Positions 1 through 9,155 are shown, counted from the stretch's first letter. The stretch: DNA of 64,000 bases from Mucilaginibacter rubeus (GCF_003286415.2 NZ_CP043450.1:3224001-3288000), one strand, 5' to 3'. Numbers and translations: made by a program. Notes: a model not told the origin generated them from the letters alone.

Positions 1-281
1 TCAATTTTATGCTGTTTCAGAAAATGTGTGGCTATCCCTACGCTTTTTGCTTCATGGTCTTTTTTATCGGTAAAATACCCGGTATCATGAAACCAGGCAG
101 ATGAGATCACCACAAAAAAATCCTCATCGCTTAACTGATAATGGTTAGCTATTTGGGTGGCCGCTGCAACAACATCTTTGGTATGTCTCAGGTTATGGTA
201 AATTAAGTCGGAATCATGATGCACGTCAAAATAAGATATAACGTACTGCTTTACCTGTTCTAACAGCGGTTGAAATTTCAT
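1..281 (-). CDS. HD-domain phosphohydrolase, N-terminal part (cut by window edge)
   Basis: Reading leftwards from an ATG at 281, the frame stays open to the window edge, so only about 93 residues are visible. The segment has the first half of an HD-superfamily metal-dependent phosphohydrolase fold: a YHNLRHT stretch gives the first His, and a WFHDTGY motif about 40 residues later gives the HD pair. HD proteins usually hydrolyse nucleotide or cyclic-nucleotide phosphates. Proteins with this kind of start are common in Bacteroidota, and some carry a C-terminal membrane domain (DUF5706, Pycsar effector type). Whether this one does cannot be told here. Substrate unknown. Confidence 0.75.
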   Translation of the reverse strand, partial: MKFQPLLEQVKQYVISYFDVHHDSDLIYHNLRHTKDVVAAATQIANHYQLSDEDFFVVISSAWFHDTGYFTDKKDHEAKSVGIATHFLKQHKI

Positions 282-563
282 CGTAGTTTTTTGTTGTTAA
301 AAGTAAATCAAATTTATTTTAAAAATGCCTATTTGCAGCCACGCACCGGGGAGAAACATTAATTTATCGGGCATTGTTTATACAAAAGGCAAGAAAATGT
401 ATGGTATTGCAATTGCAAACCATATGCCACACAAAAACACCATTGAATATCAACAACTTGAACAATAATATGCAAAATCATGTGGCGAAATATCGCTAAT
501 GCCGATACTTTATTACGACGAAGTGAAACTCTCTTTTAAATAAACTTCCCTGATCAGTAGTAT
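282..563. other. Intergenic region with a palindromic box
   Basis: No coding frame is supported in these 282 bases between the divergent HD gene and the end of the transglutaminase-like gene. The only structured element is a near-perfect palindrome at about 401-423, centred on TTGCAATTGCAA with flanking ATGGT and ACCAT. It could be an operator for the HD gene, whose start lies about 120 bases away. This is inference from symmetry alone. Confidence 0.3.
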
Positions 564-3125
564 TTACGACGCTGATTCTTCTACCACGCCCGGCCCCTCA
601 TAGCTGTAGTTATATGGTGGATGAGGTACAATAAAGGTTTCATGCACACGCGACGACTTTTTAAAATACGGAATCCAAATTGCGGCCGTAACTATTGACC
701 TCAAAAGCGGATTGAGTGCTGTTTCTGCAAGCTTAGTACTGATATTAGCTGCCAAAATATAATCGGCCAGGAAAAACACGAAGGCGAAAGCAAAATAACC
801 GGTAATGCAGGCAGGCAATATGTCGCGCTTGTTTAACAGCAGCACCAGGCAAAAAACGGCATAAACCATTAGTGTAATGTTACCTATTGACTCCGCAACA
901 AGTAAAATCCTAAAGTTAAGCTCATGCTTACTGCCATGATATATGTTCCAGATATGATTACTAAAATAGTCCTGACTAACCATATTGGAACCAGTGAGCA
1001 AAGCTGTACCCGCTAAGCCTAAGGCAATAAATATTAACCATCCCCCTATCGGCACAAAGGTTGATCCATAGGCGAATACAATTCCCGGAGTTTCCCTCTG
1101 ATAAAACCATACCCCAAGTACAATAAGCCCCACGGTTACTAAGAAAACCACCAAAACCAACGCGCTGTTGATTGTTGACGGTCTGGAGGTTCCTGGCGGG
1201 GTATAAGAAAAACTGTAACCTAAACTGGTGCTGTTAAGCTTTTTGATATCCGTCTTAAACTCGTCGAGTTTATTTACCGGCACATTATCCTTCAGGAATG
1301 CAAGGCCATAATTAAGTAACAGCGTATCCCCTTTAGCTGTAAAATTGGATGCATAGCTGTAGTAATCGCGGCTTATGGCATCATGATCTTCATTAACATT
1401 CCAGCCACCGGGTAAAACAACCTTGATGGTATAGTGGGCATCATACGGATATGTTAAAGCTACCGGTGTTTTAGTGCGACCTGTTATGGAAGGAAACTGG
1501 TTATAAATAAAATTGGCGAAAAGATCGGCAGTTAGTTTCCCGCTGGTTGAATCCTTTTTAAAGAAATCACCCACGTTATAGGTCTCGATGGTAATAAGCT
1601 TATTCGCTTTCAGATCGTCTGTTACAATGATAGAATCTTTGGTTTCGATCTTATTATAGATCTTGGAATAATAATCGAGATAGCTTTTTTCGGTTTCGGC
1701 CATACCTGAAGACTCCAGTTTACCACGCATATAATCAGCCTCATCGCCGGTATAAGTAGTTTTTACGGTAAACAACACTGGCGATTTCGCATCTTTTACT
1801 GTGTAAACATCCTCGCCAATAACCTTACCACCTTTTGACGGCGGAATGGTGGTCAGCGCGCTGCCTCCTTCTTTCAAAACCAATCCTTTACCGTAAAGCG
1901 GAAAATAAATATCTGTGCCTTCTCCACCCTGGTTATCCATTGTGGCATCAACCCAAACCTGTTTCCCGTTTACATTAGCGGTTACAACGGCATGGTTAAA
2001 GGCATAAGCTGTAGGAATGTACTGCTCAACATGCTCATTCATATCGGTATTTACCAAAACCATAGCTGCGTCAATCCCATCAGCCTTCAACATAGATACC
2101 AACAGTAAGGATTTGTCCTTACAATCGCCGTAACGCTGTTTAAATACCTTCTCCGGGTTATTGGCGCGGTGCGAGTATTCGCCAATTTCGATACCCATGT
2201 AACGGACCTCTTGCTGTACAGTGCGCACTGCAGCCCGGAAGTATTTCGCCTTGTCGTCGCCTGCTTCCTTTTTTAATTTGGCTATCCGTTCGCCAAGCTC
2301 GCCTTTAATATTCAATGAGGGTGGATTAATGCTTAAAGCCCAGTTCACCACTTCGGCCCAGCTGGCAAACTCGCTCACCTGGATAAAACCGCGCTCATCA
2401 TACCATGATGGCTCCCTGTCATCGTCATGCGCCGGCGGTACCTGGAAGCCCTCATACTGATAGCATTTTAACCCATTAGCTTCGGTAATGATTGGCTTGG
2501 GTACGCTGTTAAAAGTTTTGAAATTCAGCTTTCGTTGCGACGATGCAATAATAGCAGTATAATGATGCGCAATTGGTGTATACCACTGCGCATACACAGT
2601 TGAGCAAAACTTACCGTTCAGTATGGGGTTACGACCAGTAAGCGTATATGAATATTCGATACGATCGCCTTTGCGGATATCGTCGAGGATACATAATGCA
2701 GAAAAGCTTCCCTGGTAAATAAAATTGGAAAGATCCTGCTCATCGGCTATTACTTTAAATGCCGAAGCTTTTAAACGGTTTAAAGGTTTACCATCGCGCC
2801 AAACGGTAATATCATGAAAATCGAGCCGCTCATAAGCAGGATCAAAACTAACCGAAATCTGCGACGCGTTTTGGATCCCTGTTTCAGAAACTATATTACG
2901 TATAATGTGGTTATAGTCGGCCTGTTTTTCAACCTGCACCTGCTCTTCAATAAGCTCGTAATAAAAGCCCCGCTCGATAGTGCGTGCAGATGGTTTTTGA
3001 TTATACTGTTTTAACACACTTAGCCAGATAGGTTTGGCCGAAATATGTACCGAAGGTGCATCGCCAAAAGCAGCCCCGCTGCACCAAAACAACATCACCA
3101 AACAAAGGGAAAACGTAAAACGCAT
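564..3125 (-). CDS. Secreted DUF3857 / transglutaminase-like protein with DUF2569-type membrane C-terminus
   Basis: This is an 853-aa protein. The frame is open upstream, but the start at 3125 is chosen because it is followed at once by a signal peptide (MRFTFSLCLVMLFWCSGAAFG). The N-terminal third matches the DUF3857 beta-rich domain. The centre is a transglutaminase/protease-like core with a visible triad: Cys335 in GDCKDK, His378 in FNHAV and Asp393 in WVDAT. The last 190 residues hold about five hydrophobic segments, including a GGWLIF stretch typical of DUF2569. Family members in Bacteroidota are periplasmic and often annotated 'DUF3857 domain-containing transglutaminase'; substrates are unknown. 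It stands alone, transcribed towards the DUF559-free left side, with no partner gene. Family assignment is firm; the function is not known. Confidence 0.88.
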   Translation of the reverse strand: MRFTFSLCLVMLFWCSGAAFGDAPSVHISAKPIWLSVLKQYNQKPSARTIERGFYYELIEEQVQVEKQADYNHIIRNIVSETGIQNASQISVSFDPAYERLDFHDITVWRDGKPLNRLKASAFKVIADEQDLSNFIYQGSFSALCILDDIRKGDRIEYSYTLTGRNPILNGKFCSTVYAQWYTPIAHHYTAIIASSQRKLNFKTFNSVPKPIITEANGLKCYQYEGFQVPPAHDDDREPSWYDERGFIQVSEFASWAEVVNWALSINPPSLNIKGELGERIAKLKKEAGDDKAKYFRAAVRTVQQEVRYMGIEIGEYSHRANNPEKVFKQRYGDCKDKSLLLVSMLKADGIDAAMVLVNTDMNEHVEQYIPTAYAFNHAVVTANVNGKQVWVDATMDNQGGEGTDIYFPLYGKGLVLKEGGSALTTIPPSKGGKVIGEDVYTVKDAKSPVLFTVKTTYTGDEADYMRGKLESSGMAETEKSYLDYYSKIYNKIETKDSIIVTDDLKANKLITIETYNVGDFFKKDSTSGKLTADLFANFIYNQFPSITGRTKTPVALTYPYDAHYTIKVVLPGGWNVNEDHDAISRDYYSYASNFTAKGDTLLLNYGLAFLKDNVPVNKLDEFKTDIKKLNSTSLGYSFSYTPPGTSRPSTINSALVLVVFLVTVGLIVLGVWFYQRETPGIVFAYGSTFVPIGGWLIFIALGLAGTALLTGSNMVSQDYFSNHIWNIYHGSKHELNFRILLVAESIGNITLMVYAVFCLVLLLNKRDILPACITGYFAFAFVFFLADYILAANISTKLAETALNPLLRSIVTAAIWIPYFKKSSRVHETFIVPHPPYNYSYEGPGVVEESAS

Positions 3126-3253
3126 TTTAAAAGCTTTTGTATACCGGCTCTGAAAATAAAGAAAACTAAAATAACTTGATGTAACTATTTTAATATTTAA
3201 CGTGGTATTTATATGGATAAAAAAAGCGTTGCAAAAAGAATACTGCGCGAAGA

Positions 3254-3314
3254 GTTTACTCACCCCGGCGTTGCTTCGCTCGCCACCCCTCTCTACGCTC
3301 CGCGTAAAGAGGGG
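3254..3314 (+). repeat. Left inverted arm of the DUF559 unit (REP-like)
   Basis: This 61-bp arm lies just downstream of the DUF559 stop and just upstream of the start chosen for the transglutaminase-like gene, whose upstream region it therefore occupies. It contains an internal hairpin with stems CCCCTCTCTACGC and GCGTAAAGAGGGG. It could act as a transcription terminator as well as a recombination end. Confidence 0.7.
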
Positions 3315-3349
3315 AAGATGAAAATTGGAGGATGAGTTATTTCAAATGA

Positions 3350-3709
3350 TTAACGAAGATGTTGTATGATCTTTAATAAAACATCATTGATGTTATTTTC
3401 TATTTCATGATTTTCAAAACGTAATATTTTTAAGCCCATGCCTGCTAACACTTTATCACGATTTTCATCATATTGTTTTTTAATTAAATGAATGCCACCA
3501 TCGGCTTCAATCACTAATCTTGCCTCATGGCAGTAAAAGTCCGGAATATAGTATAAGCTTTTTCCGAAATTAGTTTGTACACAAAGAGGGTGTTGGCGAA
3601 GAAACTTCTTATTTATCAATTTCCTATTTCTCAACTCTTGCCAAAGAAGTTTCTCCGCCCTCGTTTCTTGTTGTCTTAGTTCTCTACAAAGTTTAATAAT
3701 GTCGGCCAT
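3350..3709 (-). CDS. DUF559 endonuclease-domain protein (Vsr-like fold)
   Basis: This 119-aa protein fills the family's usual length of about 115-130 residues. It begins with the typical RELRQQETRAEKLLW helix, followed by a LINKKFLRQHP strand. The catalytic core is YIPDFYC with the metal-binding Asp, then LVIEADGGIH with Glu, Asp and His. It closes with RDKVLAGMGLKILRF. This pattern fits the very-short-patch-repair-like (EDxHD / PD-(D/E)XK) nuclease superfamily, COG2852. Biological roles of DUF559 proteins are unclear; many occur as solitary genes near repeats. Here the gene lies between two inverted 61-bp repeats, which suggests a selfish or repeat-maintenance role. All expected catalytic residues appear intact. 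Confidence 0.88.
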   Translation of the reverse strand: MADIIKLCRELRQQETRAEKLLWQELRNRKLINKKFLRQHPLCVQTNFGKSLYYIPDFYCHEARLVIEADGGIHLIKKQYDENRDKVLAGMGLKILRFENHEIENNINDVLLKIIQHLR

Positions 3710-3772
3710 TTGATAAGGTGATAGGGTGTTGTAAATATAACGAGTAAATTAAGAAACTAAGTTTTTCTATTC

Positions 3773-3833
3773 CCCCTCTTTACGCGAAGCGTAGAGAGGG
3801 GTGACAAGCGCAGCGATGTCGGGGTGAGTAAAC
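3773..3833 (-). repeat. Right inverted arm of the DUF559 unit (REP-like)
   Basis: Inverted partner of the arm at 3254-3314. The inner hairpin CCCCTCTTTACGC / GCGTAGAGAGGGG has a GAA loop. The outer boundary reads GGGGTGAGTAAAC. It lies upstream of the DUF559 start, so it may also carry part of that gene's promoter. Confidence 0.7.
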
Positions 3834-3843
3834 CCTTTTAAAC

Positions 3844-3878
3844 CAACAAAGCCACCCCGAACCGGGATGGCTTTGTTG
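3844..3878 (-). terminator. Hairpin downstream of the DUF2723 gene
   Basis: A 16-bp stem with one mismatch (CAACAAAGCCACCCCG / CGGGATGGCTTTGTTG) closes on a three- to four-base loop, 22 bases after the stop of the DUF2723 gene. The following bases on the minus strand are not a clean U-run, so termination is likely but not certain. Confidence 0.5.
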
Positions 3879-3900
3879 AATAAAATATTTATGAAACCTA

Positions 3901-6900
3901 TTATTGCCCGCCCAATACAGCGCGGAATTTAGTTTCATAGCCCTTTAACTGGTTTTCAAATTTAGTAGCCAGCGTGGTTTGATGGTTATCTTTGGTAAAC
4001 TGTACCAGGCCATTCAACACCTGCATACCTATCTGCACATCTCTACCGTTAATGCTGTTAACGTCCTGAGTGAGTAGGTAAGCATTATAATCCAGCTGAT
4101 CGGTAAGGTAATTATCAATATTGGTAGCCAGCTTGTTTCCTAATACTACGTCATGTAGCTCATAAGCCAGCTGGGTTAAATACAACTTACGACCAGCAAC
4201 ATCTACATACGGATAAAGATCAGGAAGCTCGGCATCATATTTCTGAACAACTTTCAGGGCTTTATCATTTTTCCCTTCCTGAACAAGGTTTTGAGCCAGA
4301 TCAAGGAAAGTAGTTACCATTACTGGATAAAACATTGAGGTTGATTCGTGATCAAGATATTTGGCAGTTTTGAATTTACCGAATTTAAACTTATTCATCA
4401 CATTATCAAACATTACATCGGTATTGGTTTTGCTCAACTGATCATGTAAAGCAGTATCTGGTTTAAACGGAATCAGGTGGTAGGTGAAGCCCTCTTTGTA
4501 CAAGTAAGGCTGCAGACCAATCAGGTTCTCATTGCCGATGGTTGTAGTAAAGCAGATTGGGCGTTTCCAGTGGTTGTGCGCCAAAATATCAAACATGGCC
4601 AAATTCTCTTTGGTTACGTAGTTTGATGTGTACTTCCATTCCATAGCAGGAGCAAGCTTATCTTTTTGGTCGGCTTTCACAACGCCGTTAGCAATAACCT
4701 CATCCGGGTTAATGGTAAGCTTAAGATTTTTAGTTGGCAGATAATTGCCATAATCGCCGCTTTGATATTGTACCTGGGTAGCTTTATCATCAGAGGTAAT
4801 AAAATCAAACACTTCTTTAATCTCCTGAAAGCCTGGCAATTTCTGGTCGTTAAAATAAATAACATCCCTCACTCCTTCTTTATACTTGTCGTATGGCATG
4901 GTGATAGGCAACGGTTCCGAGTCGTTCATTTTCTTCTGCATCTGGCGGATATACCAATCGCCGGTAAACAAGCTCAGGTTTACGATGCGCACATCCGGAC
5001 GGATGCCTTCGACCTCCTGATCGTACCACAAAGAGTAAGTATCATTATCGCCATAAGTAAACAGAATGGCATTTGGCGGGCATGAAATCAGGTAGTTGTA
5101 AGCCATATCATGCGGTGTCATTTTGGTTGAACGGTCATGATCTTTCCATTCTTTAGCGGCCAAAAGTACCGGGCAAATCAGCAAACCGATCACCGTTGAG
5201 CCAACAGCGGCTATTTTAGCATCAATGTATTTGCGGCCAAATTCGGCAATAGCAATTACACCAAGCCCTATCCATATAGCAAAGGCATAAAACGAACCTA
5301 CGTACGAGTAATCACGCTCACGGGGTTGAACCGATGCCTGGTTTACGTACAACACAATTGCCAAACCGGTAAAGAAGAACAACAAACCAACAATCAACGC
5401 GTCTTTACTGCGGCGGTTAACATGGAAAAACAAACCTATTAAACCAATGATTAGGGGCAATGCATATAGCGGGGTATAGGTAGTAGCAGCTGTTACTGAT
5501 TTTGGCAGGTGTTTACCGCCGTCAAACAGCCCGCTTGTCCAGTTACCATCAATACCTTCAGTGCTGGTTTGTCCATCGGCATCATTATAGCGGCCAACAA
5601 AGTTCCAGAAAAAGTAACGCCAGTACATCTGGTACATTTGCCAGCTGAACATCCATTTCAGGTTGTCGCCCATAGTTGGGGCCTGATTTTCAGGAATCCG
5701 TAGCCATTGTTTGTAAAACTGCACATCGTTAGGATCGGTACTGTACATACGCGGCAAGGCGGTAGTGTGATCATAAACGTAGTCGGTTTTACGACCGGCA
5801 TTTTCATATTGGGTTTTACCTTTACGGTAAATGATACTTCCTTGTTTCTGATCGGTAACCTGGGAGTCATACATAGGACCGGTTAGCAAAGGCACTTCAC
5901 CGTACTGAATACGGTTAAGGTATCCGTAAAGTGTAAACGCGTTATCGGGGTGCGAGTTATTTAAATTGGTATTAGCAGTAGCGCGAATAGGTATATAAGC
6001 GAATGAACCGTAACCGAAATAGATAAATGCTACGCACAATAATGCCAGGTTTAGCACCGGTTTCTTTTTGCGGATACTGTAAATGATACCTATTACCAAT
6101 GCTACAATTATCAGCAGGATAAAGAAGAAAGCACCGCTGCCAAAGCCCATCCCTAATGAGTTAACAAAGAACAGATCGAAATAAGCGGCAAACTTGATAG
6201 TGTATCCCCTGATACCATATTGAACCAGGCCTAAAATTACAACACCTACCAGGAAAGCAATTATCGCGTTACCTGTAGTAACCTTTTTGCTCCTGCGGAA
6301 ATGATAAACCATTGCAATGGCAGGGATTGTCAATAAGTTAAGCAGGTGAATACCGATAGATAAACCAATAACATAAGCTATAAAAACAATCCATTTATCT
6401 GCGCCCGGTTCGTCCGCGTGTTCGTCCCATTTAAGAATTGCCCAAAACACTATTGCAGTACATAGTGAAGATAAGGCGAATACTATGGTTTCAACAGCCG
6501 AAAACCAAAACGTATCGGTATAAGTGAAACCTAATGCGCCTACCAGGCCGGCTCCCATGATCACATATAATTTATAACCTTCGAGCGCTTCATCGCGTTT
6601 TTCAACCATGAGTTTTTTGGCAAAAGCGGTAATTGTCCAAAACAAAAACATGATGGTTGCACCACTGGCCAAAGCCGAGCCCATATTGGTAAAAAATGGC
6701 ACTTTAGTATTATCACCAAATGACAGCAGCGACAAAACCTTGCCTATCATGGCAAAAACCGGGTAACCGGGCTGATGGGCTACCTGTAAACGGTAGGCAC
6801 ATGAAATAAATTCGCCGCAATCCCAAAAGCTTACAGATGGCTCTAATGTTAAAATATAGGTTATTGAGGCTATAACAAAACAAAGCCAACCTAACAGGTT

Positions 6901-6921
6901 ATTGATTTTTTTGTACTGCAT
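3901..6921 (-). CDS. DUF2723 polytopic membrane protein, candidate protein O-mannosyltransferase-like GT-C enzyme
   Basis: This 1006-aa protein starts in a membrane anchor and carries the DUF2723 signature near its start: an FWDCGEF loop (Asp34, Glu37) and a HQPGYPV stretch on the first external loop. About a dozen hydrophobic helices follow up to roughly residue 590, then a long soluble C-terminal half. The layout resembles GT-C glycosyltransferases, where an acidic residue in the first loop is catalytic. DUF2723 is shared with eukaryotic TMEM260, an O-mannosyltransferase, and is widespread in Bacteroidota. A role in protein or envelope glycosylation follows from the family, not from this sequence. 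It is a single gene, divergent from the barrel gene at 7242. Confidence 0.85.
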   Translation of the reverse strand: MQYKKINNLLGWLCFVIASITYILTLEPSVSFWDCGEFISCAYRLQVAHQPGYPVFAMIGKVLSLLSFGDNTKVPFFTNMGSALASGATIMFLFWTITAFAKKLMVEKRDEALEGYKLYVIMGAGLVGALGFTYTDTFWFSAVETIVFALSSLCTAIVFWAILKWDEHADEPGADKWIVFIAYVIGLSIGIHLLNLLTIPAIAMVYHFRRSKKVTTGNAIIAFLVGVVILGLVQYGIRGYTIKFAAYFDLFFVNSLGMGFGSGAFFFILLIIVALVIGIIYSIRKKKPVLNLALLCVAFIYFGYGSFAYIPIRATANTNLNNSHPDNAFTLYGYLNRIQYGEVPLLTGPMYDSQVTDQKQGSIIYRKGKTQYENAGRKTDYVYDHTTALPRMYSTDPNDVQFYKQWLRIPENQAPTMGDNLKWMFSWQMYQMYWRYFFWNFVGRYNDADGQTSTEGIDGNWTSGLFDGGKHLPKSVTAATTYTPLYALPLIIGLIGLFFHVNRRSKDALIVGLLFFFTGLAIVLYVNQASVQPRERDYSYVGSFYAFAIWIGLGVIAIAEFGRKYIDAKIAAVGSTVIGLLICPVLLAAKEWKDHDRSTKMTPHDMAYNYLISCPPNAILFTYGDNDTYSLWYDQEVEGIRPDVRIVNLSLFTGDWYIRQMQKKMNDSEPLPITMPYDKYKEGVRDVIYFNDQKLPGFQEIKEVFDFITSDDKATQVQYQSGDYGNYLPTKNLKLTINPDEVIANGVVKADQKDKLAPAMEWKYTSNYVTKENLAMFDILAHNHWKRPICFTTTIGNENLIGLQPYLYKEGFTYHLIPFKPDTALHDQLSKTNTDVMFDNVMNKFKFGKFKTAKYLDHESTSMFYPVMVTTFLDLAQNLVQEGKNDKALKVVQKYDAELPDLYPYVDVAGRKLYLTQLAYELHDVVLGNKLATNIDNYLTDQLDYNAYLLTQDVNSINGRDVQIGMQVLNGLVQFTKDNHQTTLATKFENQLKGYETKFRAVLGGQ

Positions 6922-7241
6922 TTAATAATATATCAATTGATTTAATAGCGCGGCAAATATCATGATTTTTATAACTTAATAAAAAAAAACACCTGCGCGT
7001 GACAAAATTTAACAATAATTAACTTTTTGAAGCATTGTAGTTAAGCAAAATTTTACCACAGGTTTAAATCCGCAGACACACCATAAAGTGTTTTCGATAC
7101 ATAAACCTTCATAGCGATCAACCTGTTTTAATTCGCTTCATATTTACCGCAGAGAGAAACAACCAGGGGGGCATTTATGTATATACCCTTATTTATGAAT
7201 GAAATTTTTATCTTAGAACAATTAATACTTATTTTGTTGTA
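6922..7241. promoter_or_regulatory. Divergent intergenic region between DUF2723 and barrel genes
   Basis: This 320-base AT-rich stretch must hold promoters for both divergent genes. No convincing Bacteroidota-type -33 TTTG / -7 TAnnTTTG pair could be placed by eye on either strand, and no repeat or small reading frame is evident. Confidence 0.35.
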
Positions 7242-8870
7242 ATGCAAAACCTCTACTCTGTAAGCCTTCGAAAAACAATTATAATAGCTGTAACTGCCTT
7301 ATTTATATCGCAGTTAGCTAAGGCACAATCGGTTTATTTACCTAATTCATACCAGTTGTATCAAAAATTCAACTCAGATATTTATTCTGTAAAAAACTCG
7401 GCACATACCTCATTACGCCCATTTTTGATTGATAGTACTATTCTACACACTTATGATTCTGTGATGAACGTTGGTGTTAAAGATCGCAAAACCTGGGGCG
7501 GACGTAAATTATTTAACGAACACCTTTTTGATGTAAAAGCTAAAGAATATACCTTTTACGCCGATTACATTACCGATGTACAGGCCGGCAGGGACTTTAC
7601 AAATAGCACTACAACTAATTTAAATGTACGCGGCTATCAAATAGGTGGTACGGTTGGAAATAAGTTTTCATTTTATACCAGTGGTTTTGAAAATTCGGCC
7701 AAGTTTGCGTCTTATTACAACAACTATGTAAACACCAACGGTTTTATACCTGGCCAGGCTTATGCCAGAAAATACACCGGTCAACCACGCAACTCACAGG
7801 ATTGGTCGTATGTAACCGCGATTCTCTCGTACTCAATAACTCCAAAACTGAATATTACTTTAGGCGAGGATAAAATGTTTATTGGCGATGGCTACAGATC
7901 GGTGCTACTTTCCGATTTTGCAGCTAATATGCCACTGTTAAGAGTTACGGCCGATCTTGGCCCTGTACGCTATATGGCAGCCTGGGCTTACATTGAAGAC
8001 CTTGGCCCTACCGTTCCCCGATTTGATAACTTCGGGAATAACCGTCGCAAGTGGGCCTTATTTCACTACATTGACTGGAATATAACCAAACGGGTGTCAT
8101 TTGGGATGTTTAATGCATTAATAACGCCGGAGGCTGATGATCAGGGAAAACGGGCGGGTTTTGACGCTAATTTTGTAAACCCTATCTTATTTGCCAGCTC
8201 ATTAGGGCCTGGCGGGTACCAAAAAGACAATGTTTTTTTAGGCTTTAACGCTAAATACAAGATCTTTGATAAAGCGGCTTTATACGGGCAGATTATGTTT
8301 GACAGGTTCAAGGGTAGCAATTTCTTTTCGGGCAACAGTACCGATAATACCAATGGCTGGCAGTTAGGTATCCGAGGAGCAGATATTTTTAAGGTTAAAA
8401 GGTTAAACTACCTGTTTGAATACAATACCGTTAAACCATATACTTACAGCAATCAGCAGCCGATAAGCAGCTACTCTTTTTATAGCGATCCTTTAGCCCA
8501 CCCTTACGGCGCAAACTTCAGAGAGTTTTTAGGTATCTTAAATTATTCTGTAGGACGTTTTGATTTCCAGGGGCAGGTTAATTATGCCAAATATGGCCTC
8601 GATCCTACAAAAACAGACAATAACGGTAAAATTATTACCAAACCATTTATACCTTCGGCAAATACTACCACAACCATTGGCCAGGGTATAAGTACACAAC
8701 TTTACTATGGCGAAGGCACAGTTGCCTATATCCTGAACCCCAAATATAATTTGCGTGTTGAGCTTGGCGCACTGTATCGCCAGGAAAAAAATGATCTGAA
8801 AGATTCAAAGAACACGCTGATCACATTAGGACTAAGAAGTTCGTTCAGGAATTTATATCACGATTTTTAA
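7242..8870 (+). CDS. RemB/Wzi-like outer-membrane beta-barrel protein
   Basis: This is a 542-aa protein with an N-terminal signal peptide ending at about residue 29 (AKAQS). The rest is rich in alternating aromatic and polar strands ending in an aromatic residue (LYHDF), as expected for an outer-membrane barrel. The stretch around residues 205-225 (LGEDKMFIGDGYRSVLLSDF) matches the conserved region of the capsule-assembly Wzi family and of Flavobacterium RemB, a gliding/adhesion-associated protein. Wzi-like proteins bind or anchor surface polysaccharide. It is monocistronic, followed by a strong terminator. The gliding role is not implied for this organism; 'RemB-like barrel' is the safest call. 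Confidence 0.75.
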   Translation: MQNLYSVSLRKTIIIAVTALFISQLAKAQSVYLPNSYQLYQKFNSDIYSVKNSAHTSLRPFLIDSTILHTYDSVMNVGVKDRKTWGGRKLFNEHLFDVKAKEYTFYADYITDVQAGRDFTNSTTTNLNVRGYQIGGTVGNKFSFYTSGFENSAKFASYYNNYVNTNGFIPGQAYARKYTGQPRNSQDWSYVTAILSYSITPKLNITLGEDKMFIGDGYRSVLLSDFAANMPLLRVTADLGPVRYMAAWAYIEDLGPTVPRFDNFGNNRRKWALFHYIDWNITKRVSFGMFNALITPEADDQGKRAGFDANFVNPILFASSLGPGGYQKDNVFLGFNAKYKIFDKAALYGQIMFDRFKGSNFFSGNSTDNTNGWQLGIRGADIFKVKRLNYLFEYNTVKPYTYSNQQPISSYSFYSDPLAHPYGANFREFLGILNYSVGRFDFQGQVNYAKYGLDPTKTDNNGKIITKPFIPSANTTTTIGQGISTQLYYGEGTVAYILNPKYNLRVELGALYRQEKNDLKDSKNTLITLGLRSSFRNLYHDF

Positions 8871-8881
8871 TCAAACTTAAT

Positions 8882-8924
8882 AAAAGCCTTGCAAAGTGTA
8901 CAAACCTTGTAAGGCTTTTCTTTT
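8882..8924. terminator. Bidirectional intrinsic terminator
   Basis: A 13-bp stem (AAAAGCCTTGCAA / TTGTAAGGCTTTT, one mismatch) has a 12-base loop. A T-rich run follows on the plus strand, and the A-run of the left arm gives a U-run on the minus strand. It sits between the convergent ends of the barrel gene and the 47-aa membrane gene, so it can serve both. Confidence 0.85.
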
Positions 8925-8925
8925 A

Positions 8926-9069
8926 TCATCTTCTTTTTCTTCTTAAGCCTAATAAGCAGCCCAATATTACACCTATAGCTACCCCTACTTCAATATTGTG
9001 TAAAAGCAAACCGATAACAATACCAAGTACAAATCCCCCGAAGAAATAATCAAAACCTATCCTGTTCAT
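8926..9069 (-). CDS. Small glycine-rich membrane protein, 47 aa
   Basis: An ATG at 9069 opens a 47-codon frame ending at a TGA at 8926, immediately beside the bidirectional terminator. The product is MNRIGFDYFF followed by two hydrophobic stretches (FGGFVLGIVIGLLL and VGVAIGVILGCLLGL) and a basic tail RRKRR. It looks like a two-helix hairpin or one bent membrane helix with the positive end in the cytoplasm. Glycine spacing (GxxxG-like) suggests packing with another helix. Function unknown. Its reality is supported by the terminator placement, the membrane-protein composition and its fit between neighbours. Confidence 0.6.
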   Translation of the reverse strand: MNRIGFDYFFGGFVLGIVIGLLLHNIEVGVAIGVILGCLLGLRRKRR

Positions 9070-9155
9070 TATTTCAAATTAAATCATTTTTTCCTGCTGA
9101 CAAACAGTTGTCATTGCTATATATTTATTTTGAATAGCGTTTTAAATAAATATAC

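Larger units (their letters stand above)
3254..3833 (-). mobile_element. DUF559 endonuclease unit bounded by 61-bp inverted repeats
   Basis: Two 61-bp arms at 3254-3314 and 3773-3833 are inverted copies of each other, with 54 of 61 positions matching and no gaps. They enclose exactly one gene, a DUF559 (Vsr-like) endonuclease. Each arm is itself built of hairpins: CCCCTCT...AGAGGGG at the inner side and a GACA...TGTC-like fold next to it. The outer ends read GTTTACTCACCCC on the left and its complement on the right. The layout resembles REP/RAYT-type units, in which a small nuclease gene sits between palindromic repeats. Mobility is inferred, not shown; no target-site duplication was identified. 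Confidence 0.55.

Noticed and set aside
3126..3263. N-terminal extension of the transglutaminase-like protein
   Set aside because: It would overlap the left inverted arm of the DUF559 unit and place the signal peptide 46 residues inside the protein.
3350..3709. DUF559 gene as part of a restriction-modification system
   Set aside because: No methyltransferase or mutL/vsr partner is adjacent; the only associated structures are the inverted arms.
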